A stretch of 64,000 nt of DNA from Calliphora vicina. Taxonomy: Eukaryota; Arthropoda; Insecta; Diptera; Calliphoridae. Shown piece by piece: positions 1 to 12,760 of the stretch. The position numbers and the translations under genes are program-made. Below the pieces are notes generated by a model. The model searched no databases, had not been told where the DNA came from, and saw only the letters and a program-made list of their open reading frames with translations. The stretch's first letter is position 1, and each line of letters opens with the position of its first letter. Where the stretch lies: assembly GCF_958450345.1 (NCBI RefSeq), contig NC_088780.1, forward strand, positions 48,724,033 through 48,788,032. Reading direction: 5' to 3'.

Positions 1-1679
1 AATAAATCTGATTATAAATGATGAAATTATACAATACATGAAATATGAGTAATTTTATAATTTGGTTTAAATTGAGCGTAAAGGTTTATGTTTTTAATAT
101 CAATTTATTAATACCTATTAGTTTAAAATAATTATAAATTGTTATATAGAAAATTTATTTGCTTTCAAAATGATGAGTTAATTAGTGATGGATTGATTGC
201 TAATACATTTAAAGGTTAAGTAGAGGGTTTAGGGGGCTATTTAGATATAAATGTCAAGAGGAAATTTTATGGCCTTTGTTGCAAAGACACATGGAAAATA
301 TACAGTTTCTAAATAGTAAGCATCTTTATGAGTTTTTAGTAATTAACAAACAATAAACAGGGGACACAAGGGAAATATAAAAATATTATTTTTTTATTAA
401 AAATTTTCAATTTATTCCAGCTTTAAATTATTTTTATATCTTACTTTATAGCAAATCCTTTAAAAAAATTAATTTAACCATAACTCATACCCATTGTCTT
501 CATTATTAGATAAAAGTCCCGAAAAATTAAAAAATAAATTCTAAAAACCCACAAACCCACACACATTTCCCCCCAATACCCATAAAGGAAAGAGAAAAAT
601 GGAGAGCCAACAAAAGCCTACAAACTGTAACATTAAAAACCGTTATACTTTTGTATTGTATAATGTTAATGTTAATGTTGTTGCTGTTGTTATTGTTTCT
701 CTTTTACTGCTTATTCTTCTTCTTTAACATTTTAGGTTCTATAACCGTTATACTAAACAACCAGAATAACAACAACAAAAGCAAAGGCAAAAAACATTAA
801 ATGACCTTCAATGTCTAGACATATTTGACAATTTTACATAAATAATGTGTTCAAACAAAAGTTTCATTTTTTGGTTCATACATTTCTCTTTGTTTGGGAT
901 GGTTGGTGGGATAATGTTTGCCTGGGTTTTGGTTAGGATGTTTGGGTTGCTCTAGCAAGCATTACTTTCCTATACATATTACAATAATAAATGAAGAGTG
1001 TAGTTGTTACAGCTTTTGTTAAAAGTTCTGTGTTAGTCTGTCTATTTGCCTTTTAATGTTTTGTATCTAAGTCAGTGTGTATACAGATAGATATTTTACT
1101 ATATTGCGTGCGCAGGATATTTAACATTTTATGACTGTGTTACACACATACCCAGCACTTGTACAAAAATATTCATACATTTGGGCCATCACCATCCATT
1201 CTTACTAAGTATTACTTTCACACGAGGTCCTTTTAAATATTCAGTTTATTCAACTTTAGCCAGTAAGTAGTATTATTTATTTTCTGTATTTTTTTTCTTC
1301 GAATTACTTAAGCTGTTTTTGTAGATGCCTGGGGGTTTTGGGCCAGTTTGTTGGGCCATCAACTTTGACTCTTTTGTTGAGTTAAAAGGTTATTAGAAAT
1401 TCAAGGAATCTATAGGCATTTTATTCTTAAACATTGGTAGGGATTATTTGTATGTATCTTTATGAGTATTTCGTGTTTGGGCTAACAGCTGAATACAAAT
1501 AATGACTTAATTTGTTTTTAGTTAATTCTTATGTAATATATTTTTAGATAGAAAACATTTCTTTGAAAATTAATAAAACTTTGTATAAACTACAACACAG
1601 TACTTAATTGAACTAATAAATGCAAAAGTAAAAAAGAAAAAAATTTAGATTTCTGTAGGTTTTTAACCAAAGACTTCTA
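1..1679. other. AT-rich non-coding stretch
   Basis: No coding or structural feature is seen. The only local structure is a short TTAATG/TTGTTG-type simple tract near 660-715, with a pyrimidine-rich run after it. Homopolymer A/T runs are frequent. Confidence 0.7.
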
Positions 1680-3760
1680 TGAAATTTTAAATAATTAAAT
1701 TTGTTTTACATTTTTGAAAAGCTGACATAATGTTCTTTAGATTGATATATACAGCCCAATTATGAATAAAAATTCCGCGTGAGTTTTTTCCCTTTTCTCA
1801 TTTTTCCTATTCAAATTCAATGGGAAAAAACTCCCGGGGAACAAACTCCCGCGGAAATTTTTATTCATGATTGGGCTGATAATATCATTATTTTACCCTT
1901 TTCTGAAGTCAAAGTAATGATCATAAGGAAGCAACCTGCCCAAAAAAATTAACTTTTTTCTTATTTGATCAAGTCTTCTATGAATTTTTGAATATTTTAA
2001 CTTTTAATATATTTTTGAAAAGTGGACACAATTTACTTTAAATTGATGTATATTAACTTTATTGTAAACCTTCACTTAGTTAAACTAAATAACGCTGAAA
2101 TAGCGACTCGCTAAAAATGTTACTTTTTAGATTATTTGTACAAAATTATTTTAGAAATTCTTCAATAATAAATTTTTTTATATATTTTTAAAAAGTAGAC
2201 ACAATTTACTTTAAATTGATATATAATTCTTTATTCAAATATTTCCTTTATTTAAACTAAAAATAAAACAAAAAACAAACTTGCTAAAAAAGTTAAATTT
2301 TTTTTTTTGAATTTTTATACAAAACTATTCAATGAATTTTTGACTATTTCAATTTGTTATATATTTTTAAAAAGCCAACACAATTTGCTTTCAAATGATA
2401 TATAACCTATTTATTTAACCATTTGAACTTAACAATCTTATGATTACAAAAGTAGCAACTTGCTAAAAAAAAATTACTTTCCTCTGGCTTTTTTTATATA
2501 AATTCTTCTAAGAATTTTTGAAAAATTTAATTTTATTATATATATTTGTAAATTAGACATAATTTCCTTTCAAGTGATATATAATATGTTTATTATGACC
2601 TTTTGTTTAAACAAACTAAGGATTACTAAAATAACAGTTGGTTTATCAATTTCACTCCACATATTTGTCTTTAATTACAAAACTTTTCAATGATTTTTTT
2701 ATTAATTTAACTTTGGAAACCTTTTTTGAAAATAAATCAAGATTGCCTTAAAAATTATGTATAATATCTTAATTAGAATATTGCTTTTACACAAACTAAA
2801 TTATGGATTATAGAAATCTCACTAACAAATTTAATTTATTTCGGAGTTTTTCATCCAAAAACCTTTATGATGTTTTAAGTTATTCAGTTTGTAAAATATT
2901 TTTGAAAAGAGGTCTTAATTTTCTTTAATTTGTTATATAATATCTTTAATGTATCCCTATATTTGCTTAAATTAAAGATCTCAAAAATAGCTACTCTCTA
3001 AAAAAATGTTTTCTACTTTTGTCTTATTTTCATAAAACTCTTCAACGAATTTTTAAATACTATAACTTTTTATACATTTTTGAAAAGAAGACGCAATTTC
3101 CTTTCAAATGATATATAATATCTTTAACTTTAGCTTTCCACATGCCAAACTATTGATCTCGTAATAAAGAACTAGCTAAAATTTTTTTTCCAAAAATCTT
3201 TAATTTAATTTTTTTTTTTACAGTTTTGGAAAACATATGCTAAATTCTTTCAATTGATATATAAAATCAAAAACTTAACCTTTTCGCTTAAAAAAGCTTT
3301 GAAATCATTTTAAAACTTTTATAAAATGTAACTTTTTTTTAAATCGAGCTGTCTTCAATTCTTTATATTTGTATTATAAATTTATATATTCAGATCGATT
3401 TGCCCCTCAAAATTATACACATTATAGAAAATTATGTTTAAATACTCTCAAGTTTTAGCAAGGCTACTTTTAAAGCTCAAAAAATTTACATTCAAAACAT
3501 TTTTCAAACCTGAAAAAGTACTTTTGGGTTTCTGACTTATAAGTCTCAAATAGTTTAAAAATAATTTCAATATCTTTCCTAATAAGGAAATAAATGATCG
3601 AAAAATAAATTTTTCTTTATTTGTTGATTTTACTAAAAAAACAAAGTAAAATTATTTTTATATTTTTGAAAAGTAGAAAAATTTTTCTTTCCTTTGATAT
3701 ATCAATGTCTGATTATTATAATCCTCACTGATTATCATATAAATAATTTCTTGAGGAGGT
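1680..3760 (+). repeat. ~177-bp tandem array, block 1
   Basis: Degenerate direct repeats. The landmark GATATATAATAT (or a close variant) recurs near 1742, 2044, 2216, 2394, 2574, 2752, 2932, 3108 and 3257. Removing the inserted 127-bp foldback gives steps of about 172-180 bp. Each unit carries, in order, a TTTTTGAAAAG box, a CAATTT..CTTT segment, the GATATATAAT box, an AACTAAA segment, GCTAAAAAA and CTTCAATGAATTTTT. The copies are well diverged, so the array is old. The same family returns in the same orientation at 58.8-60.66 kb. The monomer length is typical of insect satellite DNA; no function can be inferred. Confidence 0.8.
1752..1878. mobile_element. 127-bp foldback MITE
   Basis: A near-complete inverted repeat with ends CAGCCCAATTATGAATAAAA and, reversed, CAGCCCAATCATGAATAAAA. 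A second inner inverted pair is GAGTTTTTTCCC / GGGAAAAAACTC. It interrupts the first unit of the ~177-bp array. ATA lies on both sides and could be a short target duplication, but in such AT-rich DNA this is weak. No coding capacity. Superfamily not assigned. Confidence 0.8.
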
Positions 3761-5159
3761 TCAATTCAAACTAAAAAATCCAAAAAATTTCAATACTAAT
3801 GAGAATCAAAGTCTGATTAAGTAGAAAAACCCAGGGACCTGAAATTTCTAGCTAGGAATGTAAATAGGCAAAGAGACGAGATTTTGCATGAATGAGCAAG
3901 TGTTTTAGGAAACGAAGGTATATTTCGAAGAGTTCCTCTCTTAGAATTTTGAAGTATTTGAGGAGTATTGGAATGATTTCAAACAAAAACTAGTATTTTT
4001 CCAATCATATACTACATAATAAAATTAAGCTTCAACTAGCAATTTTAATAACTCCAAACGAACCAGTGAGTGAGTGCCTAAGTGAATGTACAATAATGTC
4101 AATGATTCATTTACTAAACGAAATGATAATTAAATGAAAATTTAACACTGCGCTGTAATAAAATTAAAAAATATATAAAAAAAATAATTATAAACCAGAC
4201 TGCAATCATACACGACAACGACAAGTGGTTGTTTGGTTTAAAAGGCCAATGACTTCGTTTGTTTTAAATTAAAAAAAAATATAAAACTAAACTGTAATTT
4301 ATATATATTTTTTATTATTTGTTTTGGTTTAGACTAAATAAATGCAGTTTCTAGCTAGAAAACGAACAATGACACTTTTGCATTTAAAAAAAAAATAAGA
4401 AAACCACAAAAACTTGTATTTGAATAGAGCGTTTAAGTCTATAATAAAAAAAAAATAAAAAACTTCTAACCGGCAAAACGACCTTGATGTTAATGACCCC
4501 ATTTTAAAAATAATTTTAAAGTACTCCTTCCTACCTTCCTTCTCCTCAGTTTTGAATTTAAGTATTGTATGCAGTTTGTTGCTTTTCATGTTTAAAATAA
4601 AAAATATTGAAAAAACGAAAACTGATAAGATATGACTGACTGTGTGTGAATTGCTGAATGTGCGAGAGTTTTCGTCATTTGTTGACATTTTTTTTCCGCA
4701 AAATTGTTATTGTTGCAGAAATTTTGTTATCGCTTTGCTAATTGTGTTTATTATGGCGGAAATTTATAGGCAATAATTCAAGGTAAATAACACCTATTTA
4801 GATAAAAATAACAACTACCGGCAACACAGTCAGCAGCGGCAGTGGTAGTGATAGATACCAGCTTTATTATTGGCGTACTTGTTTTTTTTTTGTTTCAAAA
4901 TCTCTTACGATTGCATTTTTTAACACCAGAAATCGCTAATAGAAAAATGGGTATTTTCTTATCAATATAAATGGTGTGAAATTTTGCAAATTAAGTTTTC
5001 ATTATAATTGTTGTCGCAGTTTCAATTGTGTCTTATAAGCTTTTGTGGAAAAAGTTTATTGACTTTTTCGCTAAAGTAAATAATTAAATTTATACTAAAG
5101 TTTATATGCCCCATGCTGGAAAAAGGGACCGTACATCAATTTAACAGAATGTGGCAGAT
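3761..5159. other. AT-rich non-coding stretch
   Basis: No gene is supported. Open frames here are low in complexity and rich in F, K, I and N codons, as expected from A/T runs. There are short simple-sequence patches, for example GTGAGTGAGTG near 4067. Confidence 0.6.
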
Positions 5160-5537
5160 AATAGTTCAATTGCATATTTCAATAGCCATCAATTTAGTTT
5201 GGAAAATTTATTGCTATTTCTTTGAAAAAATTTGAATATCAATCAAGATTATATAGAAAATTTTTCAAATCAAGTCTCTACAGAAAATGTTTAATAACAT
5301 TTTATAGAAAATTATCAATAGCAATCAAGTTTTTATAAACTAATTTCAATAGCAATCAAGTTTCATAAGAAAACTTTCAAATGCAATCATGTTTCCAAGG
5401 AAAATATTTAATAGCAACCAAGTTTTTATAGAAAATATTCAATAGCAATCGATTTTTATTAAACAAATTTTCAATAGCAATCATATTTTTAAAGATAATA
5501 TTTAATAGTAAGCAAGTTTTAATGGAAATTTTCATAT
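5160..5537 (+). repeat. 31-bp array, family 1, block a
   Basis: Degenerate tandem copies of a unit read as AATAGCAATCAAG followed by TTTCTATAGAAAAT and a short TTC spacer, giving a 31-bp period. The block ends at the boundary of a degenerate solo LTR and resumes after it. The unit contains the 12-bp palindrome TTTCTATAGAAA, although most copies here carry mutated versions. Confidence 0.75.
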
Positions 5538-5886
5538 TGTTAATTTTTTACCTTTTAAAAACGGTGGTTTATTTCCTTTAAATAAATCGGATTCTATTAA
5601 TTGCAAATAAAAGCGAGAAGTAGTTTAAAAATTGTAACAACTCTTTATTTAATAAAATCTACTCACACTTTTTAAACACACTGGTTACAGTTGATGTTAA
5701 CTCTAACAGCGGCTGTTCTGCAACTCGACATAGTTCCATATTCTAGTAGTTTCCTGAATTATCTAACGGAAAAAACTAGAATGTTCTATTTCCACCATTA
5801 TCACCTAGAGTTTTTAGCAGATTTAATGTTAATGTTAGTAACTTTAACAGTTGATGTTGTCATACTTATAAACAATATTAATAACA
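5538..5886 (-). mobile_element. Degenerate solo LTR, minus strand
   Basis: The left 130 bp matches the reverse complement of the 3' half of the solo LTR at 11504-12039. Shared pieces include the TTTATTTCCTTTAAATAAA segment, TTAATTGCAAATAAAAGC and AACAACTCTTTATTTA. The remaining part is diverged, and the right boundary is approximate (about TAATAACA near 5886). Blocks of the 31-bp repeat lie on both sides, which supports insertion into the array. No internal retrotransposon genes are present. Confidence 0.6.
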
Positions 5887-6096
5887 GAATGTTATCCTTT
5901 AAAAGAATATTCAATAACAATCATGTTTTTAAAGACAACTTTAATAGAAACGTTTTTGTAAAAAAATTTAATAGCAATCAAGATCCTACAGAAAATAATC
6001 ACTAGTAGTCAAGCTTCCATAAAAAAATGTTTAAAAGCTATCAAGCTTCTTTAGAAAATATTCATGTTTTTATAGAAGTAAAGTTTCTGAAGATGA
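5887..6096 (+). repeat. 31-bp array, family 1, block b
   Basis: Continuation of the 31-bp family after the LTR, with AATAACAATCATG, AATAGCAATCAAG and AAAAGCTATCAAG at roughly unit spacing. It fades out before the deleted mariner that starts near 6097. Confidence 0.6.
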
Positions 6097-6435
6097 TGGG
6101 TTAAAAAGTCGTGCCTTTTTTTATTGAAACACAGGTTTTTTTTATTTTATTATTCAACATAGTTTCCTTTGAGCTCTATTCACATTGTCCAATGTTTCTC
6201 TAATTTTTTTTATCACTTCCAAAAAATAAGATTTGTCGAGATCATCAAAATAGGTATTTGTTTGTGAGATGATTTCTTAATTGGAGTAAATTCTCTTTCC
6301 GATAAGACATTTCATAGTATTTATCAGCTAGTCTGACTGTCAAACACAAACTAAATTACGCCGCTTGTTCAAATTTTGACAGGAGTCAACTGACAGATGC
6401 CTGCTGACAGGAGCAGTGTTGCCCCTTCAGTTAAG
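6097..6435 (-). mobile_element. Internally deleted mariner
   Basis: On the minus strand the 5' untranslated end (matching the start of the element at 16624) joins directly to the C-terminal end of a mariner transposase. The C-terminal reading includes LIGKRIYSN, EIISQTNTYFDDLDKSYFLE and, after a frameshift, IELKGNYVE with a stop at 6150-6152. This is the typical end of the DDE transposase that cuts and pastes mariner DNA at TA sites. The whole catalytic core is missing. The 3' end reads TGGGTTAAAAAGTCGTGCC on the plus strand. It can only be a passive remnant. Confidence 0.8.
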
Positions 6436-8215
6436 AGCCGCGGACTTATGTATAATTTGTTTCAAATCTGGAGTTTTCAGCTATATTAAGTATGTAAAAT
6501 TACACTTATTATTAAAAATATTAACTTTTGCACAAATTTTCCCCAATAAGGCAGACATTTTGCCTTCTTATACATGTTATAATCACAAGTATGTGAGTGT
6601 TTAAAACTGAAGGGATTTAATGATATTTTGTCATTAAAATATTTAAAACCATTGTTTGTTATCGTGTCAATATACGTTGTAACAAAACGAAAATGAACCT
6701 TTTCATATTTGAAATATGGAAAAATGTTGTGTAATAAAAAACCATTTGACCAGTTTGTAAAGTAGGTTGGTGCTAAAGCTTCACAATTTAATGGTCTTTA
6801 AACAAAAAAAGAATATAAATATTAGGATTTTGTTCAGAAAAATAAAACATATAAAAGATATAACAAATGAAATTTTAATATTCCTCATAAATGAGTTATT
6901 AAAATTTGTATTAAAAAAAAATTAAAACGTTAAAACAAATTTTAAGAGTTTTAAGTAAAAATTTCATTTAAATTTAAAATATTTTAAAGGATTATTTAAA
7001 AAAAACTGCAACATTCTCCCCTAAACTAGTCTATTATATTTATAAATATTTCGCCCCTAAAAATATACTTTAAATTTTCGTTCAAAAGCTGGCAACTGCT
7101 GGTATATGCTAAACAAGCAACCAAATAAATTACACATTACAAAAGTCCTACAATAATTTTACTTTGTAATATTAGATTGTTGTTCATACAATAGTTTAGC
7201 TGTTGTAACAGATATATTACACATATTTTTGCAACATTTGCTAAACAAACAAAAAAAAAAGAAAATATGTATATAAAGAAAGTAGTAGTGTGTTAGATGT
7301 AAAGGGTTAAAAAAATAAATGTATATAAAAGTAGGGTCTAAAAAATATTGTGTTTGAAGTTATCTCATTTCGTTTTCCTATAGGTTATTGACATTTTTAT
7401 TCCCTGCTTAGTTTTTTTTTGCCAGTAAAACGTACTATATGGTCGTAATATTAGATTCAAGACTTCATAATAATAATACTAACAGCAACGTAAACCCTTT
7501 TCATTTACATTATTAAACATACAGATAAGTATGTATATAGAATATAGATTACTAGTAGGAAATTTTGGAGACTCAGCTGGGTTTTGAGAGACCAAATATA
7601 TACATAAAAAATTAAATGACCTGACAGTAAATAGCAGTAGAAGAAAAACCTTAAAATTTGTCTACTTATGACATTTCAGTGCTATTCACAAGCAAAAGCA
7701 TTAGTCCTGCTGACATGCTGGAAAAAGACAGTGCATGAATGTCCTTTGGCTTTTATATGAACAAAAAATTAAGTGAAAAATTCTAAAGTAAAGTAATATT
7801 TCCTATTAGGTTTGTACTATATTGTTTATTTTATAAAATGTAAACAATATCTAGTACATGTATGAATATTATGCTGTTGCTGTTGTTTTTCTACTATCCT
7901 GTATTATTATATTTTTTTTTTCCTTTTTCTACTGCAGCATAAATGAATACTGAATGAAGGAACCCCATATACAGATATTAGTATAATAGAAAAAAACCAA
8001 ACAGAAACTGAAATGTTAAACCAAATATTTTATGCATAATTTGTGCAAAAAAGGAAACAAATCATCATCAGATCTGTGACTCTAGCTTAGAAGATCATAC
8101 AATCTATTGAAATATAAATTTTACATAAATTTATTTTATGACTTATTGTTGAGTGTACAATATGAATGGAATAAATTAAATGGACAATTTTTTTTAACAC
8201 AATCAACTAGCATAT
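6436..8215. other. AT-rich non-coding stretch
   Basis: No gene or repeat array is supported. A CTGTTGCTGTTGTTTTTCTAC-like simple patch lies near 7870. Short open frames have no recognisable content. Confidence 0.6.
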
Positions 8216-10195
8216 GTTTTTGATATTCATCAAAATTTGCTACAGCAATAAAATTTTCAATAGCAAACAAGTTTCCATGAAATCTGTTCGATAGCAGTCC
8301 AGCTTATAAAGAAAATGTTCGATGGTAATAGCGTTTCTATAGAAAATTGTCAATAGCAATCAAGTTTTCACATCGAAGTTTGTTTGTAATCAAGTGACTT
8401 TAGAAAATATTCTATAGCAAACAAGTTTCCTTAAAATCTGTTCGATAGCAGACAAGTTTATAAAGAAAATTTTCAATGGTAATAAGGTTTCTATAGAAAA
8501 TTGTCAATAGCAATAAAGTTGGTAAAGAAAATTGTCAATAGCAGTCAAATAGCAGTCAAATTTTCATATCCAATCGAAGTTTATTTGTAATCAAGTGACT
8601 TTAGACATTTTCAATAGCAAACAAGTTTCTATAAAATCTGTTCCATAGCAGTCCTGCTTACAAAGAAAATGTTCGATGGTAATAAGGTTTCTATAGAAAA
8701 AGTTGAATAACAATAAAGATTCTATAAAAAATGTTCAATAGCAATTAAGAAAATTGTTAATAGTAGTCAATAGTAATAAAATTGCAATCAAGCTTTCATT
8801 TCAAATCAAAGTTTGGACTTATTTTCAATAGCAAACATGTTTCCATAGAAGCTGTTCGATAGCAGTCAAGTTTATAAAGGAAATTTTCGACGGTAATAAG
8901 GTTTCTATAGAAAACTTTCAATAACAATAAAGTTTGTACTGAAAATTGTCAATAGCAATCAAGTTTGTTAAGAATATTATCAATAGCAGTCAAATAGCAA
9001 TCAAGTTTTCATTTCTAATCAAGCTTATAAAGAAAATGTTCGATGGTAATAAGGTTTCTATAGAAAACGTTCAATAACAATAAAGTTTCTATAGCAAATT
9101 GTCTATAGCAATAAAGTTTCTATAGCAAATTGTCAATAGCAGTCAAATAGCTATAAAATAGCAATTAAGATTTCATATCGAATCGAAGTTAGTTTATAAT
9201 GAAGTGCCTTTATACAATTTTTAATAGCAATAAAGTTTATAGAGAAAATTGTCAATACCTATTAAGTTTTATAAACAATTTTTGATAGAAATTAAGTTTT
9301 TAATGAAAATATTCAATAGCAGTCATGTTTATATAAAATAGCAATAAAGTTTTCATACAGAATCGAACTTCTATCAAACAATTCGAATAACAATCAAGAT
9401 TTCATATACAATTTTTGCTATTGAAAAGTTTATTCAGAAAATGTTCAATAGCAATCAAGATTTTATAGAATTAGTTCAATAGCAATCAAGATCTTATAGA
9501 CAAATTTAAAAAGCAATCAAGTTCTTATAGAAAAATGAAAATGTTTAATAGTAATCACAGTATTTTAGAAAATTGTCTATGGAAAACAATAGCAATAAAG
9601 CAATAAAGTTTTTATAGACAATTTTCAGTAGAAATCAAGTTTCATCAGACAAATTTCAATAACCATCAAGTTTTAATGCAAAATGTTTAATAGCAGTCAA
9701 GGTTTAATGCATAATTTTCAATAGCATTCACCTTTATTTGGAGAAATTCGAATAGCAATCCAGTTTTTACTATTTAATAGCAATCAAAATTTTATTGATA
9801 AGTTTCTTCAGAAAATGTTCAATAGCAATCCAGCTTTTATAGACAAATTTCCATAGCAATCAAGTTTTTATATAAAAATATTGAAGAGTAAAGATATTTT
9901 TAATAGTAATCACGGTCTTTTAAAAAATTTTTTATACCACAACTGTCCTATGGAAAATACTTAATAGCAATCAAGTTTTTATAGACACTTTTCAATAGAA
10001 ATCAAGTTTCTTTAGAAAAATTTCAATAACCATCAAGTTTTAATGCAAATTGTTTAATAGCAATCAAGGTTTAATGCAAAATTTTCAATAGCATTCACCT
10101 TTCTTTGGAGAAATTCGAATAGCAATCAAGTTTCTATATAAAATATTTAATAGCAATCAAGATTTTATTGCAAATTTTCAAATTTCTATCGAAAA
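8216..10195 (+). repeat. 31-bp array, family 1, block c (largest)
   Basis: About 2 kb of degenerate 31-bp copies with the consensus AATAGCAATCAAG plus TTTCTATAGAAAAT. Clean palindromic cores occur for example near 8333, 8492, 8690, 8908 and 9055. Segments are locally duplicated as longer blocks: the run with ATCGAAGTTTGTTTGTAATCAAGTGAC near 8375 recurs near 8573. This suggests higher-order amplification. Confidence 0.8.
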
Positions 10196-10632
10196 TTTTG
10201 TATGGCAACTTGATTGCTATCAAATATTTTCTATAGAAAATTAATTTTCGGAAAATAATTGACCTCAAATAGTCAGTTAAGAAAAACCTTTCATAGACAG
10301 TCCAATAACCGATTGCTTGTAAACAAACCTTCCTCCGACAACTCCCCAATAGATTACTTCTAGTGGGTAAAATAACTGCTTATTAAAGTTTAAAGTGACT
10401 ACTCTTTAGATTACTTAGAGACATTAAAGTGAGAATTGACTTCAGGCTAGATTACCTGGGATGTATAAAGTAACCAATTGACTTCTCCCTGCAAATGACC
10501 CAAAATATATCTATTGGCGTTAGCCAAGTGATTAGGCATTAGTGACAATTATTCTCTATAAGGGATACATTGACTATTTGCTTAACTTCTGGATTATTAT
10601 TAAAAAGTACATATCGTTACTTTAATATAAAA

Positions 10633-10749
10633 AAGCCCTAACTCGTGTTTTTTTAAGTTGCGATTTTTTGGCTTAATATTATATATGAGCGGACCATTTA
10701 TCGAAAAAACGTAAATCTGGGCTTACAAAAAAAACACGAGTTAGGGCTT
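10633..10749. mobile_element. ~117-bp inverted-repeat MITE
   Basis: The ends are AAGCCCTAACTCGTGTTTTT and its reverse complement AAAAACACGAGTTAGGGCTT, in an almost perfect ~22-bp match. The ~70-bp interior is unrelated to other elements here. TA-rich flanks prevent a confident target duplication call. Non-coding. Confidence 0.75.
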
Positions 10750-11340
10750 ATCTATATTAAGCTAACAATATGTATATGTAATGTATGTAAGTCCTAGTAA
10801 ATTGACTTTAAAGTAGATTTTGCTTTTAGTTTATACCCCTATGATTGCATTTCATATTAAGACATATAACTACAACAAAACTGCTATAGTTTATTTTCAG
10901 CCGGCTTTTTTTCTGCTGCTATTTTCCTCTTTTTTCCTTTTCCCAATAAAAGCCACCAAAAACATAAACAACTTTTTGTTGCTTTTAGTAAAATTTGCTG
11001 CAATGTTTGTTTACATTTGATGGATATTTTGGTATATGAAATTGGCAAAACAAAAAAAAAAAAATAAAAAATCTGCGACGTCCTGTATTTTATATAGAAA
11101 AATTGTTTTTACCTCAATATGTAAGTAAGTGCACCATAATACTTAGTAGCAGCATGTGGAGCAACAGAAACCGAACAACAACTGAACAAAAAAAGGGGGC
11201 AAAGCACTTAAAGCTAAACAAAACAAACCATGTTTTACTACATGATCTCTTTCTACCAACTACACTTACTTGCTCTCCAATGTACTCGAAACAGAATAAA
11301 ATTCTGGATGTATTTTGAGGAGATTTAAAGGAATTACTTA
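10750..11340. other. AT-rich non-coding stretch
   Basis: Nothing is supported. The two open frames of about 66-71 codons in this stretch are hydrophobic or low in complexity and resemble no family. Confidence 0.5.
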
Positions 11341-11503
11341 TTGAATTTTAGCTATAATATTCGATAGCAATTAAATTTTTAAAGAAAATGTTATAGAAAA
11401 TGTTTAATAGTACTAAAAATTCTATTAAAATGGGAATAGCAAAAAAGTTTTCATATAAAATATTCCAGTTTGTATAGAAAATATTCAAAAGCACTCAAGA
11501 TAT
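11341..11503 (+). repeat. 31-bp array, family 1, block d
   Basis: Weak 31-bp copies (CGATAGCAATTAAAT, AATAGTACTAAAAAT, AAAAGCACTCAAG) up to the LTR insertion point. Confidence 0.6.
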
Positions 11504-12039
11504 TGTTACGAAATTGTATTTGAATTCAAATACAATTTAAAGTTACATCGTGTTTCTCAACTTTTCTATTTCTGGAGACATCTAACTGTGGACAATGTTG
11601 TTTATCGGCCGATTAACAGCAGTTAACATAACTGTGGACATTATTAACGTAGCTGTAAAACATACAACATTGAATAAAAGCTTTGAGTTGATCATTGTTT
11701 GTAAGTATGATAACACAAAATGTTTAAGCTGCTAAATTAACATTGAAGGTGTCCGCTAAGATCATTGTAAAAGCTACTTGAAGGAAGAGAGCGCTGTGTA
11801 TAAATATTGGTAGTTTATCATAGGCGCTGATAGAATTAACAATGTCTTGTACATTATAAAGTGTAATTGAAGTGTGTGTTTTAAAACACATTGACTATTT
11901 CAACTGTTGTTGTGTAAATTTGAATAAATAAAGAGTTGTTATAAATTTAAAATTACTAAACTGCTTTTATTTGCAATTAAAAGTATCCGGTTTATTTAAA
12001 GGAAATAAACCACCATTTTTAAAAGGTGAAAACGTAACA
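11504..12039 (+). mobile_element. Solo LTR, 536 bp
   Basis: Begins TGTTACG and ends CGTAACA, giving the TG..CA termini of an LTR. It is flanked by the 4-bp direct repeat ATAT (11500-11503 and 12040-12043). Inside are a TATAAATA box at 11799-11806 and overlapping AATAAA signals at 11923-11932, in the promoter-then-polyA order expected of an LTR read on the plus strand. No gag/pol lies beside it, so it is best read as a solo LTR left by recombination. The 4-bp duplication is compatible with a Gypsy-type (Ty3) source; this is inference. The 31-bp repeat continues on both sides. Confidence 0.85.
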
Positions 12040-12760
12040 ATATTATACAAAATTTTCAATAGGAATTAAGTTTATTTAGAAAATGTTCAATAGTAATGAA
12101 AATTTCAATAACAATATCAATGTTTGTAAAGAAAATATTCAATAGCACTCCCTATTCTATAAAAAATGTTCCATAGCAATCATGTTTCTACAAAAATACG
12201 CAATAGCAAACTTAATTCTATAGAAAATGTTCAATGGCAATCCAGTTTCTATATAAAGTGTTTAATAGCAATCAAGTTTTTACATGAAATATTTAAGTTT
12301 CTTTACAAAATATTAAATAGAAATCAAGTTTCTACACAAAAAATTCAATAGCAATCAAGTTTCTATAGAAAATATTTAAGTTTCTATAGGAAATGTTCGG
12401 TAGCAATCAAGTTTCTATAGAAAATTTTCAATAGCAATCAAAATCCAATAGAAATTACATATTCAAATCTAGTTTCTATATAAAATATTCAAGTTTCTGT
12501 TTAAAATATTCTATATCAATCAAATTTCTATAGAAAATATTTAAAATAAATCAACTTTTGTTTAGCAAATGTTCTATAGTAATCAAGTTTTCATATAAAA
12601 TATTCAAGTTTCTATAAAAAATATTCAATAGCAATAAAGTTTCTAATGAAAATATCTAAAAACAATCAAGTTTCTATAGAGAATATTCAATAACAATCAA
12701 GTTTCCATAGAAAATACTCAATAGCAAGCAATCATATTTCAATGCAAACTTTATCTCTCA
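12040..12760 (+). repeat. 31-bp array, family 1, block e
   Basis: Further 31-bp copies with some of the cleanest units, for example AATAGCAATCAAG followed by TTTCTATAGAAAAT near 12347-12375 and 12390-12425. Some copies are shortened to TTTAAGTTTCTATA-type fragments. Confidence 0.8.

Noticed and set aside
6764..6790. TAGGTTGGTGCTAAAGCTTC resembles an irritans-type mariner end
   Set aside because: Only a single short match. No partner inverted end and no transposase sequence nearby.
8216..10195. CRISPR-like appearance of ~31-bp repeats
   Set aside because: The repeats are directly tandem with no unique spacers of fixed length, degenerate, and in eukaryotic DNA.
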